DNA of 64,000 nucleotides from Actibacterium pelagium (lineage in GTDB: Bacteria; Pseudomonadota; Alphaproteobacteria; Rhodobacterales; Rhodobacteraceae), in assembly GCF_002285415.1 (NCBI RefSeq), contig NZ_NSBU01000007.1, forward strand, positions 932,501 through 996,500, written 5' to 3'. The notes below the pieces were generated by a model. That model saw only the letters and a program-made list of their open reading frames with translations, was not told where the DNA came from and ran no database searches. Shown in pieces: positions 51,092 to 59,998 of this stretch. How positions within the stretch are numbered: the stretch's first letter is position 1; every line of letters begins with the position of its first letter. The position numbers and the translations under genes were made by a program.

Positions 51092-52068
51092 CCCGCACTG
51101 TCATCGAAAGCAAAACCAAGACTGTCACGATCGGCTTTGATGAGCCCTTCTGCGTGATCGGCGAACGCATCAATCCGACCGGCCGCAAGAAACTGGCGGC
51201 AGAGTTGGAACTGGATGATTTCTCGACCGTCGAGAAAGACGCGCTGGAGCAGGTAGCATGCGGCGCGATGGTGCTGGACATCAACTCTGGCGCGGTTTTT
51301 GCCAACAAAATGGCCGAAGACCCGCGTTATGCCGACAACAACTTTGTCGAACCTCCGCTGATGAAGTCGCTGGTCGAGAAGGTACAGGCGCTGGTCGATG
51401 TGCCGCTGTGTATTGACAGCTCGGTTCCCGGTGCATTGGAAGCCGGTCTTGAAGCCGCCGAAGGTCGCCCGCTGCTGAACTCTGTCACTGGCGAAGAAGA
51501 GCGGATGGAATTGGTTCTGCCGCTGGTCAAAAAATACAACGTGCCGGTTGTCGCCATCTCAAACGACGACACCGGGATTTCAGAAGACCCCGATGTGCGG
51601 TTCGCCGTCGCCAAGAAGATCGTCGAACGCGCAGCTGACTTTGGCATCCCGGCCCATGACATCGTAGTGGACCCGCTGGTGATGCCCATCGGCGCGATGG
51701 CCACCGCAGGCCAGCAGGTTTTCACCCTTGTCCGCCGCCTGCGCGAGGAACTAGGCGTCAACACCACCTGTGGCGCGTCTAACGTCAGCTTTGGCCTGCC
51801 GAACCGTCACGGCATCAACGCGGCCTTCCTGCCCATGGCCATCGGCGCGGGCATGACCAGTGCGATCATGAACCCTGTCCGCTCGGTCGAGATGGAGGCC
51901 ATCCGCGCCGCAAACCTTCTGATGAACCACGACGCCAACGGCGGCGAATGGATCAAGTTCAGCCGTGTACTGGATGCGGTCAAAGAAGGTGCGACATTTG
52001 CAGAGGCCTCTAAATCTGCGGCTGCCTCGGGCTCTGGCCGCGGCGGGCGCCGTCGTCGTCGCGGATAG
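51088..52068 (+). CDS. Methyltetrahydrofolate:corrinoid methyltransferase (pterin-binding, split MetH type)
   Basis: A 326-residue TIM barrel of the pterin-binding family. It has VIGERINPTGRKKL at the N-terminus, the folate-site stretches MVLDINSGA, PLCIDSSVPGALEAGL, LLNSVTGEEERMELVLPLV and VAISNDDTGI, and DIVVDPLVMPIGA plus GASNVSFGLPNRHGIN. It corresponds to the middle (CH3-H4folate) module of methionine synthase MetH made as a separate protein, as in other Roseobacters with split MetH (family knowledge). The tail is a basic GRGGRRRRRG. The corrinoid and homocysteine modules are not in this window. Confidence 0.88.
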   Translation: MTRTVIESKTKTVTIGFDEPFCVIGERINPTGRKKLAAELELDDFSTVEKDALEQVACGAMVLDINSGAVFANKMAEDPRYADNNFVEPPLMKSLVEKVQALVDVPLCIDSSVPGALEAGLEAAEGRPLLNSVTGEEERMELVLPLVKKYNVPVVAISNDDTGISEDPDVRFAVAKKIVERAADFGIPAHDIVVDPLVMPIGAMATAGQQVFTLVRRLREELGVNTTCGASNVSFGLPNRHGINAAFLPMAIGAGMTSAIMNPVRSVEMEAIRAANLLMNHDANGGEWIKFSRVLDAVKEGATFAEASKSAAASGSGRGGRRRRRG

Positions 52069-52212
52069 TGACCGAATTTCCGCAGTCATTTGGCGGAACC
52101 CAACGTTTTTTGGGTTTTGCCAGCAAAAGGGTTTGAGTGGTTAATCTTTCCCCTCTACATCTTTTTGGCAACTGGCCAAGATGGCCCAATGCTATGCAGT
52201 GATGAGGATCCT

Positions 52213-52827
52213 ATGAGTAAAGTGTCAATAATCGCCGCCATTACCAGTATGGCCATGCTTGCGGGCTGTACTACCGGGCAGTGGCAGACATCGTACAACG
52301 ACGTTGTGTCTTCTTCGGATTCCCGGAACTGGCGCGTGACCGAGATCGATGTGCGCGTCCCAGAGACCCTGACCGTCTCAGAAGAAAACTCCTTTGCCCC
52401 TGACGCGGATATCGTGTGGCGGGAAGAGCCGCGCGGAGATCGTTACGCCCAGGTGGATCGCATCATCACAGAGGCCGCACAACGCGGTTCTTCGGGCCTT
52501 CGGGGCAATAAACCGGTGAAACTCGTACTGGTGGTCGACACGTTCCACGCGCTTTCGGAAAAGGCGCGGACCAGGCTAAGCCGCTCTGGTGTGCACAACA
52601 TTGGCTTCACCGCGCAAGTTTTCGACGCGCGCACAGGTCAGGCGCTTACACCGGCGGACCAAGTTCAAGCGGACTTGGTGGCTTATGTTGGTGAACAGGC
52701 CAACGCAGCGGTCGCACAAGGCCAGACACAGCGTGTCCGCATTGTGCGTCACGTCGCCAATACGATCGCCGGTTGGTTAGCCGCTGGCCCCGATCCGCGC
52801 GGCGTCTTCAGCAGACGTGGCCGTTAA
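52213..52827 (+). CDS. Rhodobacteraceae-type lipoprotein (DUF6778-like)
   Basis: 204 residues. The signal sequence is a lipobox type, SMAMLAGC, with Cys20 as the lipidated residue, so it is membrane-anchored in the periplasm. The soluble part has a TEIDVRVPETLTVSEENSF stretch and VKLVLVVDTFHALSEKARTRLSRSGVHNI. I recall similar proteins under a DUF label in Rhodobacteraceae but cannot assign a function. The ATG at 52213 has a GAGGA site. It ends in a strong terminator and stands as its own unit. Confidence 0.75.
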   Translation: MSKVSIIAAITSMAMLAGCTTGQWQTSYNDVVSSSDSRNWRVTEIDVRVPETLTVSEENSFAPDADIVWREEPRGDRYAQVDRIITEAAQRGSSGLRGNKPVKLVLVVDTFHALSEKARTRLSRSGVHNIGFTAQVFDARTGQALTPADQVQADLVAYVGEQANAAVAQGQTQRVRIVRHVANTIAGWLAAGPDPRGVFSRRGR

Positions 52828-52843
52828 CGCCTGAAAAATCCTG

Positions 52844-52876
52844 AAACCCCCGCCTTAACCGCGGGGGTTTTCATTT
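52844..52876 (+). terminator. Rho-independent terminator after the lipoprotein gene
   Basis: Arms AAACCCCCGC and GCGGGGGTTT around CTTAACC, with a T-rich tail, 17 bp after the stop codon. Confidence 0.9.
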
Positions 52877-52956
52877 AGCCCTTCTGGCTGATCTGCGTCA
52901 TTTGACCATTTCCCGTCACGCGACATTAATTGGGTCGTGGTGCAAAGGAATCGCTG

Positions 52957-54123
52957 ATGTCAAAACCTTATGAGAACCTTGTTATTCTGGACCTGACACA
53001 TGTTCTTGCCGGGCCCTTTGCCTCGACAATGATGTCAGACCTCGGGGCCACGATCATCAAGGTCGAACGTCCCGGCATCGGAGACGACACGCGCGCCTTC
53101 CCGCCGTTTGTAGAGGGGCAAAGCGCGTATTTCGCGGGCTTGAACCACGGTAAACAGTCGATTGCTTTGGACCTGAAAAGCCCGTCGGACCGAGAGGTTT
53201 TTGAAAGGCTTTTGCAGCAGGCGGACGTTCTACTGGAAAACTTCCGCCCCGGCGTGATGGAAAAATTGGGTTATGGCTGGGACAGCCTGCACGAGAAACA
53301 CCCACGGCTGATCTATGGCGCGGTTTCAGGGTTCGGGCACACTGGCCCAGACAGCCAGAAACCGGCCTATGACATGGTGGTTCAGGGCCGAGGGGGCGTC
53401 ATGTCAATCACCGGCGAGAAGGACCGAGAGCCGGTCCGCGTCGGTGCCTCGATCGGGGACATCGTTGCGGGCCTGTACCTTGCACAAGGGGTAAGCGCTG
53501 CCTTGTATCAGCGAGAGCAGACCGGCCAAGGCCAGAAAATCGACGTTGCGATGCTGGATTGCCAACTGGCCATTCTGGAGCATGCGGTTGCGATCACCGG
53601 CGCGACGGGAACCCCGCCGGGCCGAACCGGTGCCCGCCACCCCACGATCACGCCATTCGAAACCTTTCATGCCAGCGATGGCCTGTTCGTTATCGCCGCA
53701 GGAAATGATGCGCTGTTCCAACGTCTGTGCGACGCCCTTGAGCTGCCCGACCTGCCCGCTGACCCTCAGTTCGCGACGAACGCGGCGCGCTGTGACAATG
53801 CCCGTCTCTTGAAGCGGCTGATCGAGGCTGTAACCCTGTCCCAAACCAAGGCGCACTGGATCGAGGTTCTAACAAAAGCCGGTGTGCCGACCGGCCCCAT
53901 TCAGAACGTTGCCGAAGCTTTGGAAGACCCTCAACTCTTGGCGCGCAACATGGTGGCGACGGTGCAGGCCGGCACAGATAGGCCAAGCTTTCTGGCTGCG
54001 GGCAACCCAATCAAGATGACATCGGTGCCCGATACGACCTCTCGCGATGCGGCCCCTCTGCTTGACGGAGACAGAGAGGCAATCCTTCAGTGGCTCGCAT
54101 CGAAGGAAAGCACTGGTTCCTAG
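52957..54123 (+). CDS. CaiB/BaiF class III CoA-transferase
   Basis: A 388-residue interlocked-dimer CoA-transferase. The N-terminal pattern ILDLTHVLAGPFASTMMSDLGATIIKVERPGIGDDTR is typical, as are LDLKSPSDREVFERLLQQADVLLENFRPGVMEKLGYGW (with the catalytic-Asp region near NFRPG/AYDMVVQG) and the second-domain HPTITPFETFHASDGLFVIAAGN. The acid substrate is not readable; members act on carnitine, formyl/oxalyl, succinyl, mesaconyl and other CoA esters. AAGGAA precedes the ATG. It is followed after 139 bp by the corrinoid activator. Confidence 0.88.
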   Translation: MSKPYENLVILDLTHVLAGPFASTMMSDLGATIIKVERPGIGDDTRAFPPFVEGQSAYFAGLNHGKQSIALDLKSPSDREVFERLLQQADVLLENFRPGVMEKLGYGWDSLHEKHPRLIYGAVSGFGHTGPDSQKPAYDMVVQGRGGVMSITGEKDREPVRVGASIGDIVAGLYLAQGVSAALYQREQTGQGQKIDVAMLDCQLAILEHAVAITGATGTPPGRTGARHPTITPFETFHASDGLFVIAAGNDALFQRLCDALELPDLPADPQFATNAARCDNARLLKRLIEAVTLSQTKAHWIEVLTKAGVPTGPIQNVAEALEDPQLLARNMVATVQAGTDRPSFLAAGNPIKMTSVPDTTSRDAAPLLDGDREAILQWLASKESTGS

Positions 54124-54262
54124 TCCGGGCCTTGTTTGAATGACCGAACCGCCGACAAACCTGCGGTTACCCTGCGCTACTTGCTAGAAAATCATACGCG
54201 GCTCCTTTCCCTTGCCGCCGAAAGCGTTATTGTCCCTCGCAAACAATCAGCAGTGGCCCACC

Positions 54263-56296
54263 ATGACGCAAGATCCTCTGGTCATCTTCACCCCCTCAGG
54301 TAAACGCGGACGCTTTCCGATCGGCACACCTGTGCTTCAGGCGGCAAGGTCCCTTGGCGTGGATTTGGACTCTGTCTGCGGTGGGCGCGGGATCTGTTCA
54401 AAGTGCCAAGTCGAACCGTCCTTCGGAAGCTTCCCGAAACACGGGGTCGAGGTTTCCAAAGACGCGATCAGCGAAATAAACCCGGTCGAAGAACGCTATG
54501 ACCGCGTGCGCGGGTTGAAACCGGGTCGCCGTCTTGGCTGTCAGGCCACCATTCAGGCAGATATCGTCATCGATGTCCCGCCAGAAAGTCAGGTCCATAA
54601 GCAGGTCGTGCGCAAACGCGCCGAAGCGCGTGAAATCACGATGCAGCCCTCGACCAAGCTGTTCTATGTCGAAGTCGCGCAACCAGATATGCACGACCCC
54701 TCTGGCGATCTGGAACGGCTGATTGCCGCGCTGGAAGACCAATGGCAGCTGACCGGCGTAAAAACCGATCTGCACATTCTGCACGTTCTGCAAACAGCTC
54801 TGCGCAAAGGCGATTGGAAGGTCACGGTCGCGGTGCATCTGGGCGATGCCAGCCAGCCGCCGAAGATCATGGAAATCTGGCCGGGGTATTACGAAGGCAC
54901 CCTGTATGGCCTGGCGATCGACTTGGGTTCGACCACCATCGCCGCGCATCTGTGCGACCTGCAAAGCGGAGAGGTCGTCGCCTCTTCCGGGCTGATGAAC
55001 CCACAGATCCGATTTGGCGAAGATCTGATGAGCCGCGTCAGCTATGGCATGATGAACCCCGGCGGGGATCAGGAAATGACCAAGGCGGTGCGCGAGGGTA
55101 TGAACCAGTTGTTCTCTCAGATCGCCGAGGAAGCACAGATTGAACCGCACCTGATTGTCGAAGCCGTGTTGGTCTGCAATCCGGTCATGCACCACCTGTT
55201 CCTTGGCATCGATCCGTACGAATTGGGACAGGCGCCGTTTGCTTTGGCCACCTCCGACGCATTGCACCTGCGCGCTGCAGAACTGGACCTGTCTTTGCAT
55301 CCGGCTGCGCGGGTCTACATTCTGCCCTGCATCGCCGGTCATGTCGGCGCGGATGCGGCCGCAGTTGCCCTGTCCGAAGCCCCCCACAAGTCCGACGACC
55401 TGATGCTGGTCGTCGACGTCGGCACCAATGCGGAAATTCTTCTGGGGAACAAGGATCGGGTGCTGGCGTGCTCCTCTCCCACGGGGCCAGCGTTTGAGGG
55501 CGCGCAGATTTCCTCGGGGCAACGCGCAGCGCCGGGCGCGATTGAACGGGTTGAGATCGACCCGGTGACCAAGGCACCACGGTTCAAAGTCATCGGCTCG
55601 GACCTTTGGTCGGATGAAGAAGGTTTTGACGCCAGCATCGCGGTGTCCGGCATTACTGGGATCTGCGGCTCTGGCATCATCGAGCTGGTTGCTGAAATGC
55701 GCATGGCGGGCATCGTTGATGGGCCCGGCCTGATCGGCTCGCCCGAGCAAACCGGGACGGACCTGTGCTTCCTAGACGGGCGCACCTATTCCTATCTGGT
55801 CTGGGATGGCAGCGCCGATGGTGGGCCCAAGATTACGGTTACCAATCGCGACATCCGAGAAATTCAGATGGCCAAGGCCGCGCTCTACTCTGGTGCGCGC
55901 CTATTGATGGATAAGTTCGAGGTCGACAGTGTTGATAGGATCATTCTGGCGGGCGCCTTTGGGGCGCATATCAGCCCGAAACACGCGATGGTTCTGGGCA
56001 TGATCCCCGATTGCGAATTGGACAAGGTCACCTCTGCCGGGAACGCTGCGGGGACAGGTGCGCGGATCGCTCTGCTGAACACTGACGCCCGCGCCGAGAT
56101 CGAAGCGACCGTGCGCAAGATCGAAAAGATTGAAACCGCGATCGAGCCGCGCTTCCAAGAGCACTTCGTAAATGCCTCGAACATTCCGAACTCGGCAGAG
56201 CCTTTCCCGATCCTCGGCCGCGTTGTTGAGCTGCCGAACGTGACCTTTAACGCCGGGGGCGAGGCAAGCGGTCGCCGGCGCCGACGCTCGCGTTAA
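54263..56296 (+). CDS. RamA-like corrinoid activation protein (2Fe-2S, DUF4445)
   Basis: 677 residues. An N-terminal 2Fe-2S ferredoxin domain (about 5-105) has cysteines at 39, 45, 48 and 93 (VCGGRGICSKC ... LGC). A long ASKHA-like ATPase domain follows, with LAIDLGSTTIAAHLCDL and VVDVGTNAEILLGN phosphate loops and the late AGAFGAHISP motif. This layout is that of reductive activators that return oxidised cob(II)alamin to cob(I)alamin using ATP. It fits reactivation of a split methionine synthase whose pterin module lies 2.2 kb upstream. The stop overlaps the convergent ccmI end by 4 bp. Confidence 0.88.
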   Translation: MTQDPLVIFTPSGKRGRFPIGTPVLQAARSLGVDLDSVCGGRGICSKCQVEPSFGSFPKHGVEVSKDAISEINPVEERYDRVRGLKPGRRLGCQATIQADIVIDVPPESQVHKQVVRKRAEAREITMQPSTKLFYVEVAQPDMHDPSGDLERLIAALEDQWQLTGVKTDLHILHVLQTALRKGDWKVTVAVHLGDASQPPKIMEIWPGYYEGTLYGLAIDLGSTTIAAHLCDLQSGEVVASSGLMNPQIRFGEDLMSRVSYGMMNPGGDQEMTKAVREGMNQLFSQIAEEAQIEPHLIVEAVLVCNPVMHHLFLGIDPYELGQAPFALATSDALHLRAAELDLSLHPAARVYILPCIAGHVGADAAAVALSEAPHKSDDLMLVVDVGTNAEILLGNKDRVLACSSPTGPAFEGAQISSGQRAAPGAIERVEIDPVTKAPRFKVIGSDLWSDEEGFDASIAVSGITGICGSGIIELVAEMRMAGIVDGPGLIGSPEQTGTDLCFLDGRTYSYLVWDGSADGGPKITVTNRDIREIQMAKAALYSGARLLMDKFEVDSVDRIILAGAFGAHISPKHAMVLGMIPDCELDKVTSAGNAAGTGARIALLNTDARAEIEATVRKIEKIETAIEPRFQEHFVNASNIPNSAEPFPILGRVVELPNVTFNAGGEASGRRRRRSR

Positions 56297-57507
56297 TTCA
56301 GGCCAAGCGCCTGGGCGGTGTTTTCGATCATCTGGGCTTGCTGTGACTCGTTGGGAAACACGGCCCGCGCCCGGCGCAGGGCGTCACCTGCGGCCTCGCG
56401 GTCACCAAGAACTGCATAAGATCGGATCAGCCGAACCCAGCCTTCCGGGTCATTCGGGCTGTCTGTCAGACGTTCCGCGAGACCTTCAACCATACCCATG
56501 ATCATTGCCTGCCGGTCAGATGCACTCATCTCCTGGGCGGCAGCAACCTCTTCCGAGGTCGGGTTACGCAAAGTCGACTGGGGCGGTAAAAGGTTTTCAT
56601 CTGTCATCCCGCCCTGCCCCTTGGCGGTCAATCGGTCCCTTAAGTCCGAGGCCCACGGCGCGTCAGGCGGTGTGTTGCGCAATGCGCGTGCCCACAGCGC
56701 GACCGCCCCGTCGATGTTCCCGGCCTGCTCCAGCGCGATACCCTTGTAGTAACCAGCAAGCGGATTGTCGGGGTTGGCGGCAAGGCTTGCGTCAAAGGCC
56801 GCGATCGCCGTGTCATCAATCTCACCCGACTTGCTTTGAACCAGAGCCTCACCATAGGCCGCCTGAAGGTCAGCATTCTGCGGGGCAAGTGCCGTCGCGC
56901 GGCCATAGGCGGACACCGCCTGATCAAAGTTGCCCATACGCAAATGAGACCAGCCCAACATCTGCCAGCCCGCTACATCGCCGGGATTTTCCTCTAACCG
57001 CGCGGCAAGCCGGTCAATCAGGGTGTTCACATCCGCCAAGGGCTGCTCTGACGGCGCCGACGGCAAGGTCGGCGACGAAACAGGCGCCTGCGCCATCCGG
57101 TCAATCGGTGACAGCGCCTGCGGGGCTTCGGCAACCCGTGTCGCCGAGGAGGTGCGCGGTTCGCCGATGACCGAATACAGGACCACGCTGCCAATAACGA
57201 TCCAGCCACCAGCCAGTGCCACTGCAATCAGGCGGGTGCGGTCGCGGCTTGGGTTTACGTGTTCAACACCTTCTGACTTGGCAGCAGCCAAAGCTCGGCG
57301 CTCGATCTCTCGTCTGGTTTCTTCGGCTGCGTCGCTGCTGATGCCGCCCCGCGTCTCTTCCTCGGCCAGCTCTTTCAGTTGCGATTTAAAATGCGCCATC
57401 TCTTTGCCCGCACCGAAATCCTCGCTCTTGAAACGACGCAGAAGACTGGGCAGCAAAAGGCCCACGGCAAGCCCCAGCAATAGGGTGAATACAGCCCAAA
57501 GGGTCAT
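56293..57507 (-). CDS. ccmI: Cytochrome c biogenesis protein CcmI
   Basis: 404 residues. Two N-terminal membrane helices (about 3-22 and 94-113) flank a cytoplasmic coiled segment (KSQLKELAEEETRGGISSDAAEETRREIERRAL). The periplasmic part carries TPR repeats (AWQMLGWSHLRMGNFDQAVSAYGRATALAPQNADLQAAYGEAL and following). It holds apocytochrome c for the CcmFH heme lyase. Its start overlaps ccmH by ATGA. Confidence 0.9.
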   Translation of the reverse strand: MTLWAVFTLLLGLAVGLLLPSLLRRFKSEDFGAGKEMAHFKSQLKELAEEETRGGISSDAAEETRREIERRALAAAKSEGVEHVNPSRDRTRLIAVALAGGWIVIGSVVLYSVIGEPRTSSATRVAEAPQALSPIDRMAQAPVSSPTLPSAPSEQPLADVNTLIDRLAARLEENPGDVAGWQMLGWSHLRMGNFDQAVSAYGRATALAPQNADLQAAYGEALVQSKSGEIDDTAIAAFDASLAANPDNPLAGYYKGIALEQAGNIDGAVALWARALRNTPPDAPWASDLRDRLTAKGQGGMTDENLLPPQSTLRNPTSEEVAAAQEMSASDRQAMIMGMVEGLAERLTDSPNDPEGWVRLIRSYAVLGDREAAGDALRRARAVFPNESQQAQMIENTAQALGLN

Positions 57508-57974
57508 AAGGTCTCCTCATCATTCAACAGCGACCGGACCAAGGCGCGGTCCTCGTCAGAAAGCTCTTCCACCAGGTCTGTTGTAGCGCGCGCCTTACGG
57601 AAGATGCGGGAAAAGCCAAACAAAGCAGCTAGGAAAAACAAAAGCGGCCCGACCCACAAAAGGTAAGTCGTCGGGTTCACGGGCGGGTCTAGAAGTACAT
57701 AGGCGCCATATCGGTCGACCAGATAATCAAATGCCTCTTGGTCCGTATCCCCCGCGACCAACCGTTCGCGCAACACAATCCGCATGTCCCGCGCGATCCC
57801 GGCGTTGGAATCGTCGATGCTTTGATTGCGGCAGACCACGCAGCGTAGGTCTTTGCTGAGGTCCCTAGCCCGCGTTTCCAAAACGGGATCAGCAAGCACT
57901 TCGTCGGGGTTTACGGCCATGGCTGGCATCGCGCAGACCAGCGTGATCAACCAGACGGCAATCAACCGGATCAT
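57504..57974 (-). CDS. ccmH: Cytochrome c biogenesis thiol oxidoreductase CcmH (CcmL type)
   Basis: 156 residues. A signal peptide (MIRLIAVWLITLVCAMPAMA) is followed by a periplasmic helical domain with the redox motif LRCVVCRNQSI (Cys45, Cys48), and a C-terminal membrane helix (LLWVGPLLFFLAALFGF). It reduces the apocytochrome CxxCH thiols before heme attachment. I start at the ATG at 57974, which overlaps the ccmF stop; the open frame upstream runs inside ccmF. Confidence 0.93.
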   Translation of the reverse strand: MIRLIAVWLITLVCAMPAMAVNPDEVLADPVLETRARDLSKDLRCVVCRNQSIDDSNAGIARDMRIVLRERLVAGDTDQEAFDYLVDRYGAYVLLDPPVNPTTYLLWVGPLLFFLAALFGFSRIFRKARATTDLVEELSDEDRALVRSLLNDEETL

Positions 57975-59944
57975 GCTTTGACCCCCCGCCCCGTTCGAAC
58001 ACGACCGCTGGTCACCCCAAGGCGCAACCGGCGATCTGCAAGGGAAACGACCCCCCCTAGCGACATCAGCAACGGGCCAAACCAGATCAGCAAGACCAGA
58101 GGGTGATAATAGACACGAATGACCCACTGCCCACCATCCGCAGGCCCGCCAAGCGAGGCATAGAGATTGGTCAGGAAGCGCGGAGAGATCGCAGCTTCGG
58201 TCGTGACGTTACTGCTGTTGGGATAGAACCGGCGTTCTGCACGCATGTTGGAGATCAACTTGTCGCCATTGGTGACGCTGATGAAAGCTTGCTGCGCCTC
58301 ATAGTTAGGTCCCCGGTCGATGGTGACATTGTCCAAGGTGAACGTGTAGCTGCCCGCATCAACCGCCCCACCAATGGGAAGTGATACGATCTGCTCTTCC
58401 TGCCAAGCGCTTACGGCCGTGATCCCGGCGACCAGCAACCCAAGCCCGGCATGCGCCATAACCATCCCATAAACCGCGGGTGGCGTGTTCCGAGCCAGCT
58501 GCCAGGCTCGTGGCAAACCTTTGTTCAGTTGGAAGCGCGCCAGCAGTACCGCAATGGCGCCCAGTACCAACCAGGCCGCCAGCCCAAGCGCCAGCACCGG
58601 CCACACATTGCTAAACCCGAACACGGCGACACCCAGAACAATCAGCGCGGCAACCCCAACGGCGACCCATTGCAGGCGTTTTAGCGCGTCTGGCAGACGA
58701 TCACGCTTCCATCGCAGGAAGGCTCCGACGCTGAGCGCCAGCATCAATGGCACCATGATCGGAATGAAGCTGCGGTTGAAATACGGCGGTCCGACAGAGA
58801 TTTTCTCGGGCGTCACAAGCTCGACCAGAAGCGGATAGAACGTACCCAAAAGGACTGTCCCTGTCGCGACCAACAGCAGGATATTGTTCAGCACAAGCCC
58901 GCCCTCGCGGCTGACGATGCGAAATGCACTTGTCTGAGAAAAGCCCGAAGCGCGGGCTGCAAACAGTGTCAGTGCCCCGCCCGTGAAGAGTGCAAGTATA
59001 CCTAAAATCCATAGCCCACGCGCGGGATCAGAGGCAAAGGCGTGTACACTGGTGATGATGCCCGAGCGCACAACGAATGTACCCAGCAACGACAGTGAAA
59101 ATGTCAAGATCGCCAGCAACAATGTCCAGACAACCAGCGTCTGGCGCCGCTCTACCACGATCACCGAATGCAACAGGGCGGTACCAACCAGCCAGGGCAT
59201 GAAACTGGCGTTTTCGACAGGATCCCAGAACCACCAACCGCCCCAACCAAGCTCGTAATAGGCCCAATAGCTGCCAAGCGTGATGCCAATCGTCAGAAAC
59301 ACCCACGAAGACAGCACCCACGGACGGACCTGACGGGCCCACAGCGCGTCAACGCGCCCCTCAATCAGCGCGGCAACCGAGAAAGAGAAGACAATCGAGA
59401 ACCCAACATAGCCCAGATAAAGGAACGGTGGGTGCAGGACGAGACCGATGTCTTGCAGCAAGGGATTTAGTTCTCTACCGACAAGCGGTGCTGGCGTCAG
59501 TCTTTCGAACGGGTTCGATGTGAAGATAACCAACGACAGGAAAGCCACCGCGATCATCCCCTGCACCGCCAGAATGCGGGCCTTTTGCAGGATGGTCACA
59601 GACCGAGACAGCGCCAATGCCGCACCGAAGATCGCAAGGATCAGGCACCACAACAGCAACGATCCTTCGTGATTGCCCCATGTCGCTGAGAAACGGAAAT
59701 GCGTCGGCATATCTGGGTTTGAGTGGCTGGCCACCAACAGGACAGAGAAATCGGATAGAACAAAAGCCCGCGCTAGAATGGCGAAGGACACCCCTACAAA
59801 CAGCAACTGCACAAGCGCCGAGGCGCCTGCGAAGGCCAGCAGGTTGGCATCCCGTCGCCAGACACCGATCAAGGGTACAACCGCTTGCAGTACTGCAACC
59901 GTGGCCGCAAGGATCAGAGCGTAGTGACCAATCTCAGGGAACAT
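57971..59944 (-). CDS. ccmF: Cytochrome c heme lyase subunit CcmF
   Basis: A 657-residue integral protein with about 14 helices. The WWD heme-handling loop reads GWGGWWFWDPVENASFMPWLVGTALLHS and an earlier conserved loop is TWGNHEGSLLLWCL. It joins heme from CcmE to the CxxCH of apocytochromes in the periplasm. The ATG at 59944 has a GGAG site. ccmE, usually just upstream of ccmF, is not here; a YceI-OmpA gene lies there instead. Confidence 0.95.
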   Translation of the reverse strand: MFPEIGHYALILAATVAVLQAVVPLIGVWRRDANLLAFAGASALVQLLFVGVSFAILARAFVLSDFSVLLVASHSNPDMPTHFRFSATWGNHEGSLLLWCLILAIFGAALALSRSVTILQKARILAVQGMIAVAFLSLVIFTSNPFERLTPAPLVGRELNPLLQDIGLVLHPPFLYLGYVGFSIVFSFSVAALIEGRVDALWARQVRPWVLSSWVFLTIGITLGSYWAYYELGWGGWWFWDPVENASFMPWLVGTALLHSVIVVERRQTLVVWTLLLAILTFSLSLLGTFVVRSGIITSVHAFASDPARGLWILGILALFTGGALTLFAARASGFSQTSAFRIVSREGGLVLNNILLLVATGTVLLGTFYPLLVELVTPEKISVGPPYFNRSFIPIMVPLMLALSVGAFLRWKRDRLPDALKRLQWVAVGVAALIVLGVAVFGFSNVWPVLALGLAAWLVLGAIAVLLARFQLNKGLPRAWQLARNTPPAVYGMVMAHAGLGLLVAGITAVSAWQEEQIVSLPIGGAVDAGSYTFTLDNVTIDRGPNYEAQQAFISVTNGDKLISNMRAERRFYPNSSNVTTEAAISPRFLTNLYASLGGPADGGQWVIRVYYHPLVLLIWFGPLLMSLGGVVSLADRRLRLGVTSGRVRTGRGVKA

Positions 59945-59998
59945 CGCGGTACTCCGGTGATCGGGCAAATCAAGCGCCTGCCCGTGAAAGCTGAGGGA

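Noticed and set aside
54398-55750. 450-codon reverse frame inside the RamA-like gene
   Set aside because: Shadow frame; the forward protein has intact iron-sulfur and ATPase motifs over the same bases.
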